Positions 43,190 through 51,684 of a stretch of 64,000 nucleotides of DNA are shown here, piece after piece. The translations under genes were made by a program, and so were the position numbers. Below the pieces are notes generated by a model, which was given only the letters and a program-made list of their open reading frames with translations, had not been told where the DNA came from and made no database searches. Location of the stretch: positions 1-64,000 of the forward strand of contig JANMHB010000195.1 of the NCBI GenBank assembly GCA_031374935.1, given 5' to 3'. The stretch's first letter is position 1. Each line of letters begins with the position of its first letter. Source of the DNA: JACMLX01 sp031374935 (GTDB taxonomy: Bacteria; Gemmatimonadota; Gemmatimonadetes; Gemmatimonadales; Gemmatimonadaceae).

Positions 43190-44968
43190 TCACTGGGCCG
43201 CGGCCTGCGGCGCGCGCGCCTCGACGCTCGCCACGCGGCGAGGTGTGGTGCGCTGCGTACGGCGCTGCGCTGCCGAGCCCCTCGAGCGCTTACCCAGCAT
43301 CACGCGCAACGGCACCGGGCGCCGCCCGCCAAGCGTCACGATCGTGGCCACGAAAATTTTCATGTCGAGCATGAAGGAGACGTTCCGAACGTAGAGCAAA
43401 TCATAGTGAATCCACTGATGGAAGTCGCCGTTCTCTCGGTCCTTTCGGCAGACCTGCCAGAGACCGGTCATCCCCGGTCGAACCGACAGGCGACCGTTGC
43501 GCCACGGGACGCAGATCTGGTTCTCGCGGAATGGCGACGGACGTGGCCCCACCAGGCTCATTTCACCACGCACGATGTTCCAGAGTTGCGGCAGTTCATC
43601 CGCATTCAGTTTGCGGAGAATTCCGCCGATCCGTGTCACACGCGGATCGTGATGCATCTTGAACTGCGGGCCGTCCATCTGCTGCTTCGCGGCCAGCGCA
43701 CGCTGCATCTCGTCGGCGTTGGTGAGCATGCTCCGAAACTTCCAGCACTTGAACGGCCGCGCATCCTTCCCCTCACGTGAATCGCCATAGAAGACATCCC
43801 CCTTGGAGGTCAGCTTGACGAGAATCGCGATGATCAGCATGAGGGGCGACAGCGCCACCAGGGCAAGCAGCGCCAGTGGCGGCTCGAAGGCGGCCTTGAT
43901 GCCAACGTAGTTTGGAATCGCCAGTCGGCGCACCGGTTCCGGGGCCGGGGCGAAGCTGGCAGCCGTATGCCGACGCTGCCCCGACACGGCCGCGGCATGC
44001 GTCGAATCGCCAGACACGATGCGGTGGCGCACGGTGGTGTCGGCGGCGACGTCGGCGCCAGCCAGCACCAGACACTGCGCGATCACCGCATTGGCGCCGA
44101 CGGTCGCGTCATCGCCGATCGTCGCCGGACCGATGATCAGCGCGCCCGCACCGATCGCGGCGCGGTCGCGAACCACGACCGAGCCGACAATCCGTGCCGA
44201 TGGGTGTACGGTCGCCGTGGCGGCCACCAGCGACGCGTTCTGGCCGCGCACCTTGCTGAGCTCACGGAGCGTGGCCAGCGCACCCACGCGCCGCTCGTTC
44301 AATGCCAGGACGCCGGCTTCGTCGTTCAGGTCGAAGCAGTCGCCGTGAAACGGCACGTCCTGATTCGGAATACCGTTCGCCGACAGCTGCATCCGGAGGG
44401 CTTCGAGCGACGACAGCGTGAGAGGCATCACCATGTGCGCGCACGCCACCGGGACCAAGGACGCGAGCACACCGGACGGGAACGGCCACGTGACCGGTTC
44501 GAAGTACCGCTGGATCTTGCGGACGCGACCGGCATCGTCGGACTGCACCAGCTCCTTCGTGTGGAGCGTCGGTGCTTCGAAGGCAACCAGGTGGCGCACC
44601 ATGCGGGCGTCGTTCGCCGGCGTGTTGCAGAGTGGTCGCAGATCGACGCCATCGGCCGGATAGCAGACAGGCGTGATGAACAGGAGGGAGTCGGACGGTG
44701 TGAAGCGGTCCACCAGCGCCTGCAGCTCGCGCAGGCTCAGGACGTCCTCGACGTCGGAGTACGCGGCCCGCATGCGGGACACGTACGCGTGATCGTGGTC
44801 GAAATCGGTGAGGACCATGGGACGATGCGCGGTCACCCGCTGCACGCTGCGCATCAGCTCGCGCACCAGGAGATCGTCGGCGGTGGGCACCAGCAGCAGC
44901 GACCCATTGTCGTGAGCGTATTGCGCGTACGACGGTCGGGTGTCGAGCAGGACAGGAATAAGACTCAT
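43190..44968 (-). CDS. Fused sugar-nucleotide/hexapeptide protein and initiating sugar transferase
   Basis: A 592-aa protein with an unusual order: residues 1-250 are weakly like an NDP-sugar pyrophosphorylase-type domain without the GGxGTR signature, 253-320 is a left-handed beta-helix (hexapeptide repeats such as AAIGAGALIIGPATIG), a TM helix is at 363-385, and 390-560 is a sugar transferase (CWKFRSM, D457-E458 in NADELPQ, GEMSLVGPRP). The last domain would start repeat-unit synthesis; the front part may bind a sugar nucleotide or the partner below. ATGA overlap with the neighbouring pyrophosphorylase-like gene couples their translation and their repeats look alike, suggesting common descent. 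Confidence 0.82.
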   Translation of the reverse strand: MSLIPVLLDTRPSYAQYAHDNGSLLLVPTADDLLVRELMRSVQRVTAHRPMVLTDFDHDHAYVSRMRAAYSDVEDVLSLRELQALVDRFTPSDSLLFITPVCYPADGVDLRPLCNTPANDARMVRHLVAFEAPTLHTKELVQSDDAGRVRKIQRYFEPVTWPFPSGVLASLVPVACAHMVMPLTLSSLEALRMQLSANGIPNQDVPFHGDCFDLNDEAGVLALNERRVGALATLRELSKVRGQNASLVAATATVHPSARIVGSVVVRDRAAIGAGALIIGPATIGDDATVGANAVIAQCLVLAGADVAADTTVRHRIVSGDSTHAAAVSGQRRHTAASFAPAPEPVRRLAIPNYVGIKAAFEPPLALLALVALSPLMLIIAILVKLTSKGDVFYGDSREGKDARPFKCWKFRSMLTNADEMQRALAAKQQMDGPQFKMHHDPRVTRIGGILRKLNADELPQLWNIVRGEMSLVGPRPSPFRENQICVPWRNGRLSVRPGMTGLWQVCRKDRENGDFHQWIHYDLLYVRNVSFMLDMKIFVATIVTLGGRRPVPLRVMLGKRSRGSAAQRRTQRTTPRRVASVEARAPQAAAQ

Positions 44969-46137
44969 TTCAGCCTGAATGAGTCGTGGAGCGTCGGGAC
45001 GAACGGCTCACCGCGCTCCCGCGTGGCGCCGAAGGCGAGCTTGCGGAGGCTCGGCGGCACGTCGGCGGCCAGCGCCGCATCGACCACGCCGTTCGCGGCG
45101 GGCGCGGACGCGCTTGGGGGCGTGGGCGCGCCGGGCGTCTCCGGAACCTGTGTCACGCTGCGCACGCGGTCGCCGGCCACCACCACGCAGCGGTCAGCGA
45201 TGACCGAGGAGTCGACGATGGCGCCCTCGCCAACCAGGCAGTCATCCCAGATGAAGGAGCGCGAGACGAGCGCTCCGGCGGCGATGATCGTGCGTTCACC
45301 GATCGACGCCGGCCCGACCACAACCGCGTCTGCCTCCACCCGTGCACCCTCGGCGAGCAACACAGGGCCGATGATTCGTGCGCTGGGATGCACGAAGGCG
45401 GACGGGTGATGCATGCCCTCGCCATCGCGCACGTAGTGGGGCAGCAGTGCCGGCCGTTCGATCGACCGCGATACCAGCCAGCGACTGACGGCCGCATAGC
45501 TCGAGTAGTCCAGCACCTTGGCCGACAGTCCATGCACTTCGTGCATTGCCACGTGCTCACCGGCCGCGCTCAGGCGACCCAGCAGTCCTTCCTTGATGTC
45601 CTGGTATCCGTGGGCAGGAACGGCTTCGAGGGCGCTGCGCTCGAAGACGTAGATGCCGGCTGGCTGCCGGCGCACTCCACTCGTCATCCCGCGCCGCCGC
45701 CGGTCGAATTCCACCACCACCGTGGCGGCCGCGCCCGAACGGCGATGCGCCGTGAGCATGGCGTCGAAGTCGAGGGTCGGCACGATCGTCCCTTCGATGA
45801 CCACGAAAGTGCGCGCATCGCTGGCGGCGGTCATCGCCACGGCGTCGCGGGCGCACCCGGCCGGGCCGCGCGGCTCGGCGTCCTCGTAGTAGTCGAGCGC
45901 GATGTCCATCGCGGTGCCGTCTCCGAGCACCGTGCGCAGCGATGTCGTCGCGCTGTTGGCACAGAGCACGGCCGAGCCGATGCCAGCGTCACGCAGCCAC
46001 TGCAGCGGATACTTGATCAGCGGCGTGTGTGCGACGGGCAGGAGCGGGCCACGCAGCACTCGCTCAAAGACGCCATCTCCCCAGTGATGCGTCCCTGCCA
46101 GCACGATGCCACAGACATCGCCGACGCTGGGTTCCAT
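44965..46137 (-). CDS. NDP-sugar pyrophosphorylase-like protein with hexapeptide repeats
   Basis: A 390-aa protein from the ATG at 46137 (a GTG at 46233 would add 32 aa; GGAG lies about 11 nt before 46137). The N-terminal nucleotidyltransferase-like domain (CGIVLAGTHHWGDGVFERVLRGPLLPVAHTPLIKYPLQWL, in part) shows LAG and PLLPVAHTPLI, but the usual GGxGTRL loop is changed to AGTHHWGD. The C-terminal half is a beta-helix (HPSARIIGPVLLAEGARV, ASIGERTIIAAGALV). It may make an activated sugar or act as a partner of the fused transferase downstream, with which it forms an ATGA overlap. Confidence 0.72.
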   Translation of the reverse strand: MEPSVGDVCGIVLAGTHHWGDGVFERVLRGPLLPVAHTPLIKYPLQWLRDAGIGSAVLCANSATTSLRTVLGDGTAMDIALDYYEDAEPRGPAGCARDAVAMTAASDARTFVVIEGTIVPTLDFDAMLTAHRRSGAAATVVVEFDRRRRGMTSGVRRQPAGIYVFERSALEAVPAHGYQDIKEGLLGRLSAAGEHVAMHEVHGLSAKVLDYSSYAAVSRWLVSRSIERPALLPHYVRDGEGMHHPSAFVHPSARIIGPVLLAEGARVEADAVVVGPASIGERTIIAAGALVSRSFIWDDCLVGEGAIVDSSVIADRCVVVAGDRVRSVTQVPETPGAPTPPSASAPAANGVVDAALAADVPPSLRKLAFGATRERGEPFVPTLHDSFRLK

Positions 46138-46615
46138 TTGTGACCATTCTCCAAACGACGCATCCTCTGGCGGAGGCGTCGCGCCAACGAATGGGTCAAG
46201 CGGCAGGAATGGCACGATTGCCACCTTCGGCACGAGAGAGACTGATCAGGCGAGCGCTACGCCGAGGACGACAACGAACCGCCGCCGACAGGACACCTGG
46301 TCAGGAAGAGATAGCGATCACACGTTGCAGCGAAATGACTGGTGTGTAGACGCTTCGTAACGCTGAGGCTGAATGACACAAGCTTCCGTCCATCATTCTC
46401 GTTCGCCGCAATGTAATTGAAGGTCTCCAATGCAAGTCATGCCGGGGCCGTAAAGAGGGTGCTCGCCCTGTCAGATGAACGCCCGCGACGGACGATTGCG
46501 CTCACACTTCGTGAGCATCAGGCGGCATGCGACCGATGCACCGCCGAGCCTCATCGCACGCTGCCATCGCAGCATACCAACGTCTGAATTGGATTGCAAG
46601 CACAAACGGGCGCCG

Positions 46616-46674
46616 AAATATGCCGAGTTGCTGTGCAAATGGCTCGCGAAGTTCCTTCCTCGGCATATTTGCAC
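46616..46674. repeat. Overlapping inverted repeats (alternative hairpins)
   Basis: AAATATGCCGAG (46616-46627) is complementary to CTCGGCATATTT (46659-46670), a perfect 12-bp repeat with a 31-nt spacer. A second pair, GTGCAAAT (46633-46640) and ATTTGCAC (46667-46674), shares the 3' arm bases 46667-46670, so the two hairpins exclude each other. This is the layout of an attenuator or of a site bound by two proteins, though no gene follows on the plus strand. Confidence 0.6.
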
Positions 46675-46736
46675 GTTCACGTACCGATTCTGGCCGGATT
46701 ATGTGCTGGCCAGCTCTCCTCGTCTACCTGGAGGGG

Positions 46737-46857
46737 ACTCCGTCCCCAGTCGGGCGGAACTCCGTCCCCAGTCGGGCGGAACTCCGTCCCCAGTCGGGCG
46801 GAACTCCGTCCCCAGTCGGGCGGAACTCCGTCCCCAGTCGGGCGGAACTCCGTCCCC
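46737..46857. repeat. Tandem array of a 22-bp hairpin-forming unit (5.5 copies)
   Basis: Unit CGTCCCCAGTCGGGCGGAACTC starts at 46741, 46763, 46785, 46807 and 46829, with a partial copy at each end. All full copies look identical. Each can fold as RNA into a 7-bp stem (TCCGTCC with GGGCGGA, one G-T pair) with loop CCAGTC. No spacers vary between units, so it is not CRISPR. It ends three bases before the stop of the next minus-strand gene. Confidence 0.85.
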
Positions 46858-46859
46858 GG

Positions 46860-48008
46860 TCAGGCACGCACCAGCGCCACCGGTCCGGGCACGACCTGGC
46901 CGACGCCCACCCCCAGCACCTCGGTGATCCCCAAGTCGAACCGCGCCGTGGCGAATCGCTGGGCGTTCTCACGGCATGCCTCGGCCGTGATGTCCGACTC
47001 ATGCGCGTAGAAGTCGTCGAGCGCCCGGACCACGGCGTGGGGCGTCTGCGCGCCGAAGAACACCCCTGTCGGCGTGTCATGCTCCAGTCCGCGAATGGTT
47101 TCGGTGGCCGCGCCCCGCCCAAAAGCGATCACGGGCGTGCCACAGGACTGCGCTTCGAGTGGGGTGATGCCAAAGTCCTCTTCGGCCGCGAACAGGAACG
47201 CACGGGCCGACTGCAGATGACTGCGCAGCTCGGGTAACGGCAGGCGGCCGGTGAAGTGCACGTTCGGCGGTGCGCCGGCGGCGATGGCGGCGCGCCCCGG
47301 GCCGTCACCGATGACGATCAGGCGCTCGTTCGGCCGGAGCCGAAACGCCTCCACCAGCAAGTCGATCCGCTTGTACTGCACGATGCGGCCGGCGGTGACG
47401 AAATTCGTCGCGCGCGGCGCCGTATTGAGAGTGAAGACTTCCGTGTTCACCGGCGGATGGACCACCACGCTCTCACGCCCATAGCAGCGCTTGATGCGCG
47501 CCGAGATGTAGGATGAGTTGGCGATGAACTCGGTCACGCCGCCGGCGCTGCGACGGTCCCAGTTCCGCAGTTGCGACAGCACCTGACGTGCGGCCCAGGC
47601 CTTCGGGCCGCGGAAGCCACTGGTGTCGAGGTAGGAATTCTCGAGATCCCACGCATAGCGCATCGGCGTGTGACAGTAGCAGACGTGGCGCACGCCCTTC
47701 GGCACCGTGATGCCCTTCGCAACGGCGTGCGAACTCGACACGATCAGGTCGTAGCCGGTGAAGTCCCACGCTTTGATCGCCATCGGCATCAGCGGCAGCA
47801 GCATGCGGTAGTTCTCGGCCAGGCGCGGCATGTGCTGCAGCAGCGTGGTGTGCGGCGTCCGACCGACCAGGCCGTCGCGGTATTCGGCGGGCAGGGTATC
47901 GATGGTCGAATACAGGTCCGCCTGCGGCATCAGCGTCAGCAGCCGTTGCAGCACCAGCTCCGCCCCGGCCCACGTGGTCAGCCAGTCATGGATGATCGCA
48001 ACACGCAT
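46860..48008 (-). CDS. Glycosyltransferase family 4 (WbaZ-like)
   Basis: A 382-aa GT-B enzyme. It begins MRVAIIHDWLTTWAGAE (the start at 48008 forms TGATG with the upstream stop; a GTG/ATG frame begins at 48020). YCHTPMRYAWDLE, VHPPVNTEVF, FVTAGRIVQYKRIDLL and the EX7E segment FGITPLEAQSCGTPVI mark the family of mannosyl- and related transferases. It acts on the lipid-linked unit of system B. Its stop lies inside the last copy of the 22-bp array, so the repeat supplies the 3' untranslated region. Confidence 0.9.
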   Translation of the reverse strand: MRVAIIHDWLTTWAGAELVLQRLLTLMPQADLYSTIDTLPAEYRDGLVGRTPHTTLLQHMPRLAENYRMLLPLMPMAIKAWDFTGYDLIVSSSHAVAKGITVPKGVRHVCYCHTPMRYAWDLENSYLDTSGFRGPKAWAARQVLSQLRNWDRRSAGGVTEFIANSSYISARIKRCYGRESVVVHPPVNTEVFTLNTAPRATNFVTAGRIVQYKRIDLLVEAFRLRPNERLIVIGDGPGRAAIAAGAPPNVHFTGRLPLPELRSHLQSARAFLFAAEEDFGITPLEAQSCGTPVIAFGRGAATETIRGLEHDTPTGVFFGAQTPHAVVRALDDFYAHESDITAEACRENAQRFATARFDLGITEVLGVGVGQVVPGPVALVRA

Positions 48009-49237
48009 CACGCAAGGCACCGGTCAAGGTGCGCGAGGGCAAGGGCGGCGGCGTGTTGCGGGTCGTTGGTCATGTCGACAAAGGTCAATGACGGCAGGCC
48101 GTCGGGGAAGGCGACGATGCCTGATGCGGCGGGATTGTTGAGGACAACGGTCGGCCGCGCGTACCCGAGGGCGAGATGTGCCACCACCGACTCGACGCCG
48201 ACGGCCGCACGAGATTGACCCGCGAGCACGACGAGTTCGGCGAAGCTGGTGGCACCCATTGCATCCTGCAGTTGGCCGGGAGGGACGAGCGCCCGCAGCG
48301 ATACAAACCGCTCACGATCGGATGCGCTGCCGACGAGAAGAACCGGCGCCCGTTCGGCCAGCGAGGGCAGCAGTGATTCCCAGAACGCCTGCGGGGCTTC
48401 CTTCGCTCGGCTGCGACTGCCGGGCTGCACGATGATCGGTGCGTCTGCCCGCAAGGCTGCGGCACGGGGGAGCACCGGGCCGCGGTAGATCGCCGGTGGC
48501 ACGCCGAGTACGTCGAGCGCATGCAACCAGTTCTGCCCCAGTGATGCGTCGGCATGGTAGGGAATCAAGCCGTGATACTGCCAGCTGCGGCCACGCAAGC
48601 CGAATCCGATGCGAGTCGGGGCACCTGAGTCGATCGCAAGATCGATCGTGCTCGGGGATGTGCACCGGACGTCGAGGTACACCGTTGGGTGCATGGCCTT
48701 GAGCGCTGCCGCTGCTGCCCGGCGCGTCTCGTGCTCGACGCGCAAACGATGTGGCCACGATAGCTGCGAGGATTGCAACCAGGCCGCGTCATATGTGACC
48801 AGATCGTGCACATAGTCATGTGCGACGAGCCACGTGGCGACGTCGCGCGCCCACGAACCGTGCACCAACACCAGTCGCGCGCCGGGGAGCCGGTCGCGGA
48901 GCGCCCGAAACAGCGCGGTGGCCTGAATGAGGTCCCCGAAATGATCCGGCTTCGCGATGACGATCGTTGCGCGGGCGAGATCGGGCACCGGACGCGGGCC
49001 CGCCGCCTTGCTGAGCAGTCGGCGGCCTTGATCCAGCAGCGCCAGGCCGGTGACGAGGGAGGTCGGATACCAGGTCGGAAGCAGGTACTGACGGCCCAGA
49101 ATCTGGACCAATTGCGGACGGCTCACGCGAGCCGTGCGCCGCAGGGGGCGATGACTCGTATCAAAGGATGAGCTCGGTGCGGCATGAACATCGGAGAAAA
49201 CTACTGCCTCTTGGTACGCACAACTATGGTCTTTCAT
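48008..49237 (-). CDS. Glycosyltransferase family 9 (heptosyltransferase-like)
   Basis: A 409-aa protein (the exact start is unsure; the first ~40 residues are not conserved, and a GTG at 49126 is an alternative). IVIAKPDHFGDLIQATALFRAL is the family's N-terminal acceptor loop (cut here to its core DHFGDLIQ), PGSRSRAKEAP and LVGSASDRERF are donor-site segments, and the ALGYARPTVVLNN end is typical. GT9 enzymes add heptose or related sugars to lipid A core or to other glycans. It is coupled to the GT4 gene below by TGATG. Confidence 0.8.
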   Translation of the reverse strand: MKDHSCAYQEAVVFSDVHAAPSSSFDTSHRPLRRTARVSRPQLVQILGRQYLLPTWYPTSLVTGLALLDQGRRLLSKAAGPRPVPDLARATIVIAKPDHFGDLIQATALFRALRDRLPGARLVLVHGSWARDVATWLVAHDYVHDLVTYDAAWLQSSQLSWPHRLRVEHETRRAAAAALKAMHPTVYLDVRCTSPSTIDLAIDSGAPTRIGFGLRGRSWQYHGLIPYHADASLGQNWLHALDVLGVPPAIYRGPVLPRAAALRADAPIIVQPGSRSRAKEAPQAFWESLLPSLAERAPVLLVGSASDRERFVSLRALVPPGQLQDAMGATSFAELVVLAGQSRAAVGVESVVAHLALGYARPTVVLNNPAASGIVAFPDGLPSLTFVDMTNDPQHAAALALAHLDRCLA

Positions 49238-49282
49238 GCGAGGGGAGGCAGGCGGGAGCGGAGTCGGGGAGCGCCGCTGCTC

Positions 49283-50611
49283 TCAGGCGTCCTGGAGCGC
49301 AGGCCTTCGACTGGATGCTGCCCTCCCGTCGTGTTCCTCACGAAGCCGAACGCCGACTGCGAGGCCACAAAATGCCCAGATGAAGAGCACCGTAATACTC
49401 GGGAAGGTGAACAGCCCGAGCGCGACGGCTGCGAGTCCGGCGCGGAATGCCAACCCGTCGACACCAGACACCTTCGACCAGACACGCCTCGCGAAGGTGA
49501 GCACGAACGCCGCTCCGATGAGTCCGGTCTCCGCCACGAGCTCGATCCACGGGCTGTTTGCGATCGGCTTCACTGGTCGTACACGATCGAAAAAATCGGT
49601 GAGTTGGTATGGCCGGTAGTTGTAGCCGTAGTGGGACAGCCCCACTCCGAGCACGGGATGGTCGGCAGACATACGAACGCCGGCCACCGCGAGATCGACG
49701 CGATCCAGTTTCGATCCGAACTCCTCGGTGGCGAGCTTGGCGATGAAGAACTCGGAGATGTAGCCCGTTGCGGCGAGCACGCTGACGACCATCACGGTCA
49801 GCACCGTGAAGAGGCCGAACGCGTAGAACTTTCCGCGCGGGTCACGGTCCTGCTCCCCAATCCCAAGGGAGTAGATGCACCCGAAGAGCGCCAGCGCCAC
49901 GACATTGGCCGTGGAGAAGGTGATGAAGACCGTGAGGGCGAGGAATGCCGCGGCCCAGCGCCAGCGCATCCACAGCGCCACTGCCAGCGACGTCAGCAGA
50001 TACATCGCGAAATAGTTGCCTTCCTCGAAGGTACCGCCGCGGAACAGCTCGCGGCCCGCGATGTTGATGATCTGCGGGCTCACCATGCCAGGGAGCAACG
50101 GCGCCGGCAATCCCAGAACCGAGGAAAGCAGGAGCAACCAGCCGTAGAGAGCCGCGCCGATCGCTCCGATGCACCACCAGCGTCCGACACGACGCCCGTC
50201 CTCGTACGCAGCGGTGGCAACCAGCGCGAACGCCAGTAGCGCGAGCAGCCAGTAGCCGATCTTGATGATGCCATCGCCCACGGGCCCGATCCGAGCCTCG
50301 AACCCGTCGGTCGTGAACGACTCCAGCGGGACTGCGAGACGAATGCAGAGGACCAACGCCGCCCACGTCAGGAACGCGAAGATCGGACGCGCGAACCGGC
50401 CAATGCCCGGCACGAGCACGAGCCGTCCCTCCCAGCACATCGCTGCCGCACAGACGCAGAGCACCACCTCGTAGATCTTGAGCGGGAACACGACGCGGAG
50501 CGTCATTGCGTAGGTCAGCGGCAGCGTCCCGACCACCACCAGCGTGGCGAGATGCCGAACGGATGTCGCCGATGGCGCCCGCGACATGTGTGCGACGGTG
50601 AGCGCCTGCAC
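49283..50611 (-). CDS. O-antigen ligase/polymerase (Wzy-type), second
   Basis: A 442-aa polytopic protein with about 11 hydrophobic segments and a periplasmic loop with HPVLGVGLSHYGYNYRPYQL (in part), as in the Wzy/WaaL family. It polymerises or ligates the glycan of system B. Start is either the GTG at 50611 or the ATG at 50587; neither has a strong ribosome-binding site. It lies 8 bp after the short Wzz gene, so chain-length control and polymerisation are made together. Confidence 0.85.
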   Translation of the reverse strand: MQALTVAHMSRAPSATSVRHLATLVVVGTLPLTYAMTLRVVFPLKIYEVVLCVCAAAMCWEGRLVLVPGIGRFARPIFAFLTWAALVLCIRLAVPLESFTTDGFEARIGPVGDGIIKIGYWLLALLAFALVATAAYEDGRRVGRWWCIGAIGAALYGWLLLLSSVLGLPAPLLPGMVSPQIINIAGRELFRGGTFEEGNYFAMYLLTSLAVALWMRWRWAAAFLALTVFITFSTANVVALALFGCIYSLGIGEQDRDPRGKFYAFGLFTVLTVMVVSVLAATGYISEFFIAKLATEEFGSKLDRVDLAVAGVRMSADHPVLGVGLSHYGYNYRPYQLTDFFDRVRPVKPIANSPWIELVAETGLIGAAFVLTFARRVWSKVSGVDGLAFRAGLAAVALGLFTFPSITVLFIWAFCGLAVGVRLREEHDGRAASSRRPALQDA

Positions 50612-50619
50612 TGGTCCGC

Positions 50620-51684
50620 TCAGGACACGACGCGGATCGCTGCGTCGGGCACACCAATGCGCTGGCTCTGCGTCGCGGCTGGTCGATCGGAAAGTGCGGC
50701 GAAGACAACACTGACCAGGCCGATGAACACCCCGGCAGCGCAGGCGATACCACCCCAGAGCACCGGGCGCTGGAGCGGACGATCCGGAGCGGTGGCGACA
50801 TCGACGACCGTCAACAACGGCGTATCCCGGACTTCAGCGACGCGGCTTTCCTCGAACGTCTTGGTGAGTCCGATCAGGATGCCCTCCTTCACGCGCACCA
50901 CGCGATCCAGCTGGTCGAACATCGCCATCAGACGCGGCGACTCGTAGTAGTTGCGATTGGCGTCGAGAAATGCCTGCTTGCGGCCTTCGGCCGAGTCGAG
51001 TTCGGACTTCGCGGTCCCGAGCCGCAGCTCGGCGAATCGGCGCTGCTCCGTCGATGAGCGCTGTCGACGTTCGAGGTTGAAGCGGTTCAGCAGTTCCAGC
51101 ATCCGGTTCGCGACCGCCGCCGAGAGCACCGGGTCGCGCAACGTCACGCTCAGATTCACGATGCTGCTCTTCCGGCTGATCAGCACCAGCACCCGGCGCT
51201 TGAACTTGCGCAGTCCATTGCCGAATCGTCGTTCCGGTGTCGGGCCCGACACATCGATCAGCTCGAGGAGAGGCTTGCTGACGGCCGGCTGCTCGGGATC
51301 GGGGAACGGCGTCTTCAGTGTGGCCGTGAGGAGTTCAGTACTGGTCAGGACATCGGCGAAAAACTCCGTCGACGGTCCGTCCTTGAGCTTGGCCAGTGCG
51401 CTCGCGCCGCCGGCGTCACCGAGGAGTGAGCCGAGGCCCCCGATGGCCCCCAGAATGCTGCTGTTGTTCGATCCGAGCGCCTGCTCCGGCACGAAGCTGG
51501 TGGTCGCGGTCCACGTCTTGGGCCAGACCAGCGCCGCCCCCGCACCCAGCCCGGCGGCGATCACCGGAAACAGCAGCAGCCAGCGCCAGCGTCGCACGAT
51601 CCCACGCCGCAACTCCACGATCGAGAACTCGTCGATCGGCAGGGGCGAGTGGCTCGCCGTCAGAGTGGGCAGGTCAGGCGTCAC
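50620..51684 (-). CDS. Chain-length determinant protein (Wzz family), short form
   Basis: A 354-aa inner-membrane protein with TM1 at about 32-53 (RWLLLFPVIAAGLGAGAALV), a Wzz-type periplasmic helical domain with a coiled coil around residues 205-260, and TM2 at about 311-336. The PDRPLQRPVLW motif before TM2 matches the proline-rich hinge of Wzz. It controls polymer length of system B. The ATG at 51684 overlaps the GT2 stop downstream in an ATGA junction. No kinase domain is attached. Confidence 0.87.
   Translation of the reverse strand: MTPDLPTLTASHSPLPIDEFSIVELRRGIVRRWRWLLLFPVIAAGLGAGAALVWPKTWTATTSFVPEQALGSNNSSILGAIGGLGSLLGDAGGASALAKLKDGPSTEFFADVLTSTELLTATLKTPFPDPEQPAVSKPLLELIDVSGPTPERRFGNGLRKFKRRVLVLISRKSSIVNLSVTLRDPVLSAAVANRMLELLNRFNLERRQRSSTEQRRFAELRLGTAKSELDSAEGRKQAFLDANRNYYESPRLMAMFDQLDRVVRVKEGILIGLTKTFEESRVAEVRDTPLLTVVDVATAPDRPLQRPVLWGGIACAAGVFIGLVSVVFAALSDRPAATQSQRIGVPDAAIRVVS

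Larger units (their letters stand above)
46138..46859. other. 722-bp non-coding region with two repeat structures
   Basis: It lies between two minus-strand genes. The plus-strand open frames across it exist because the 22-bp repeat has no stop in any frame; they have no ribosome-binding site or family match. It holds the overlapping inverted repeats at 46616-46674 and the tandem array at 46737-46857, both entered separately. The part 46234-46600 shows nothing clear beyond a probable promoter for the minus-strand gene. Confidence 0.55.

Noticed and set aside
43967..45409. 480-aa plus-strand frame
   Set aside because: Lies opposite the fused sugar transferase and pyrophosphorylase-like genes; no ribosome-binding site or recognisable domain.
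46737..46857. Possible CRISPR array
   Set aside because: Units are joined without variable spacers and no cas gene is nearby.
46475..47237. Plus-strand frames running through the 22-bp array
   Set aside because: The repeat has no stop codon in any plus frame, and 22 is not a multiple of 3, so all three frames stay open with the same 22-residue period; this is a by-product of the DNA repeat.
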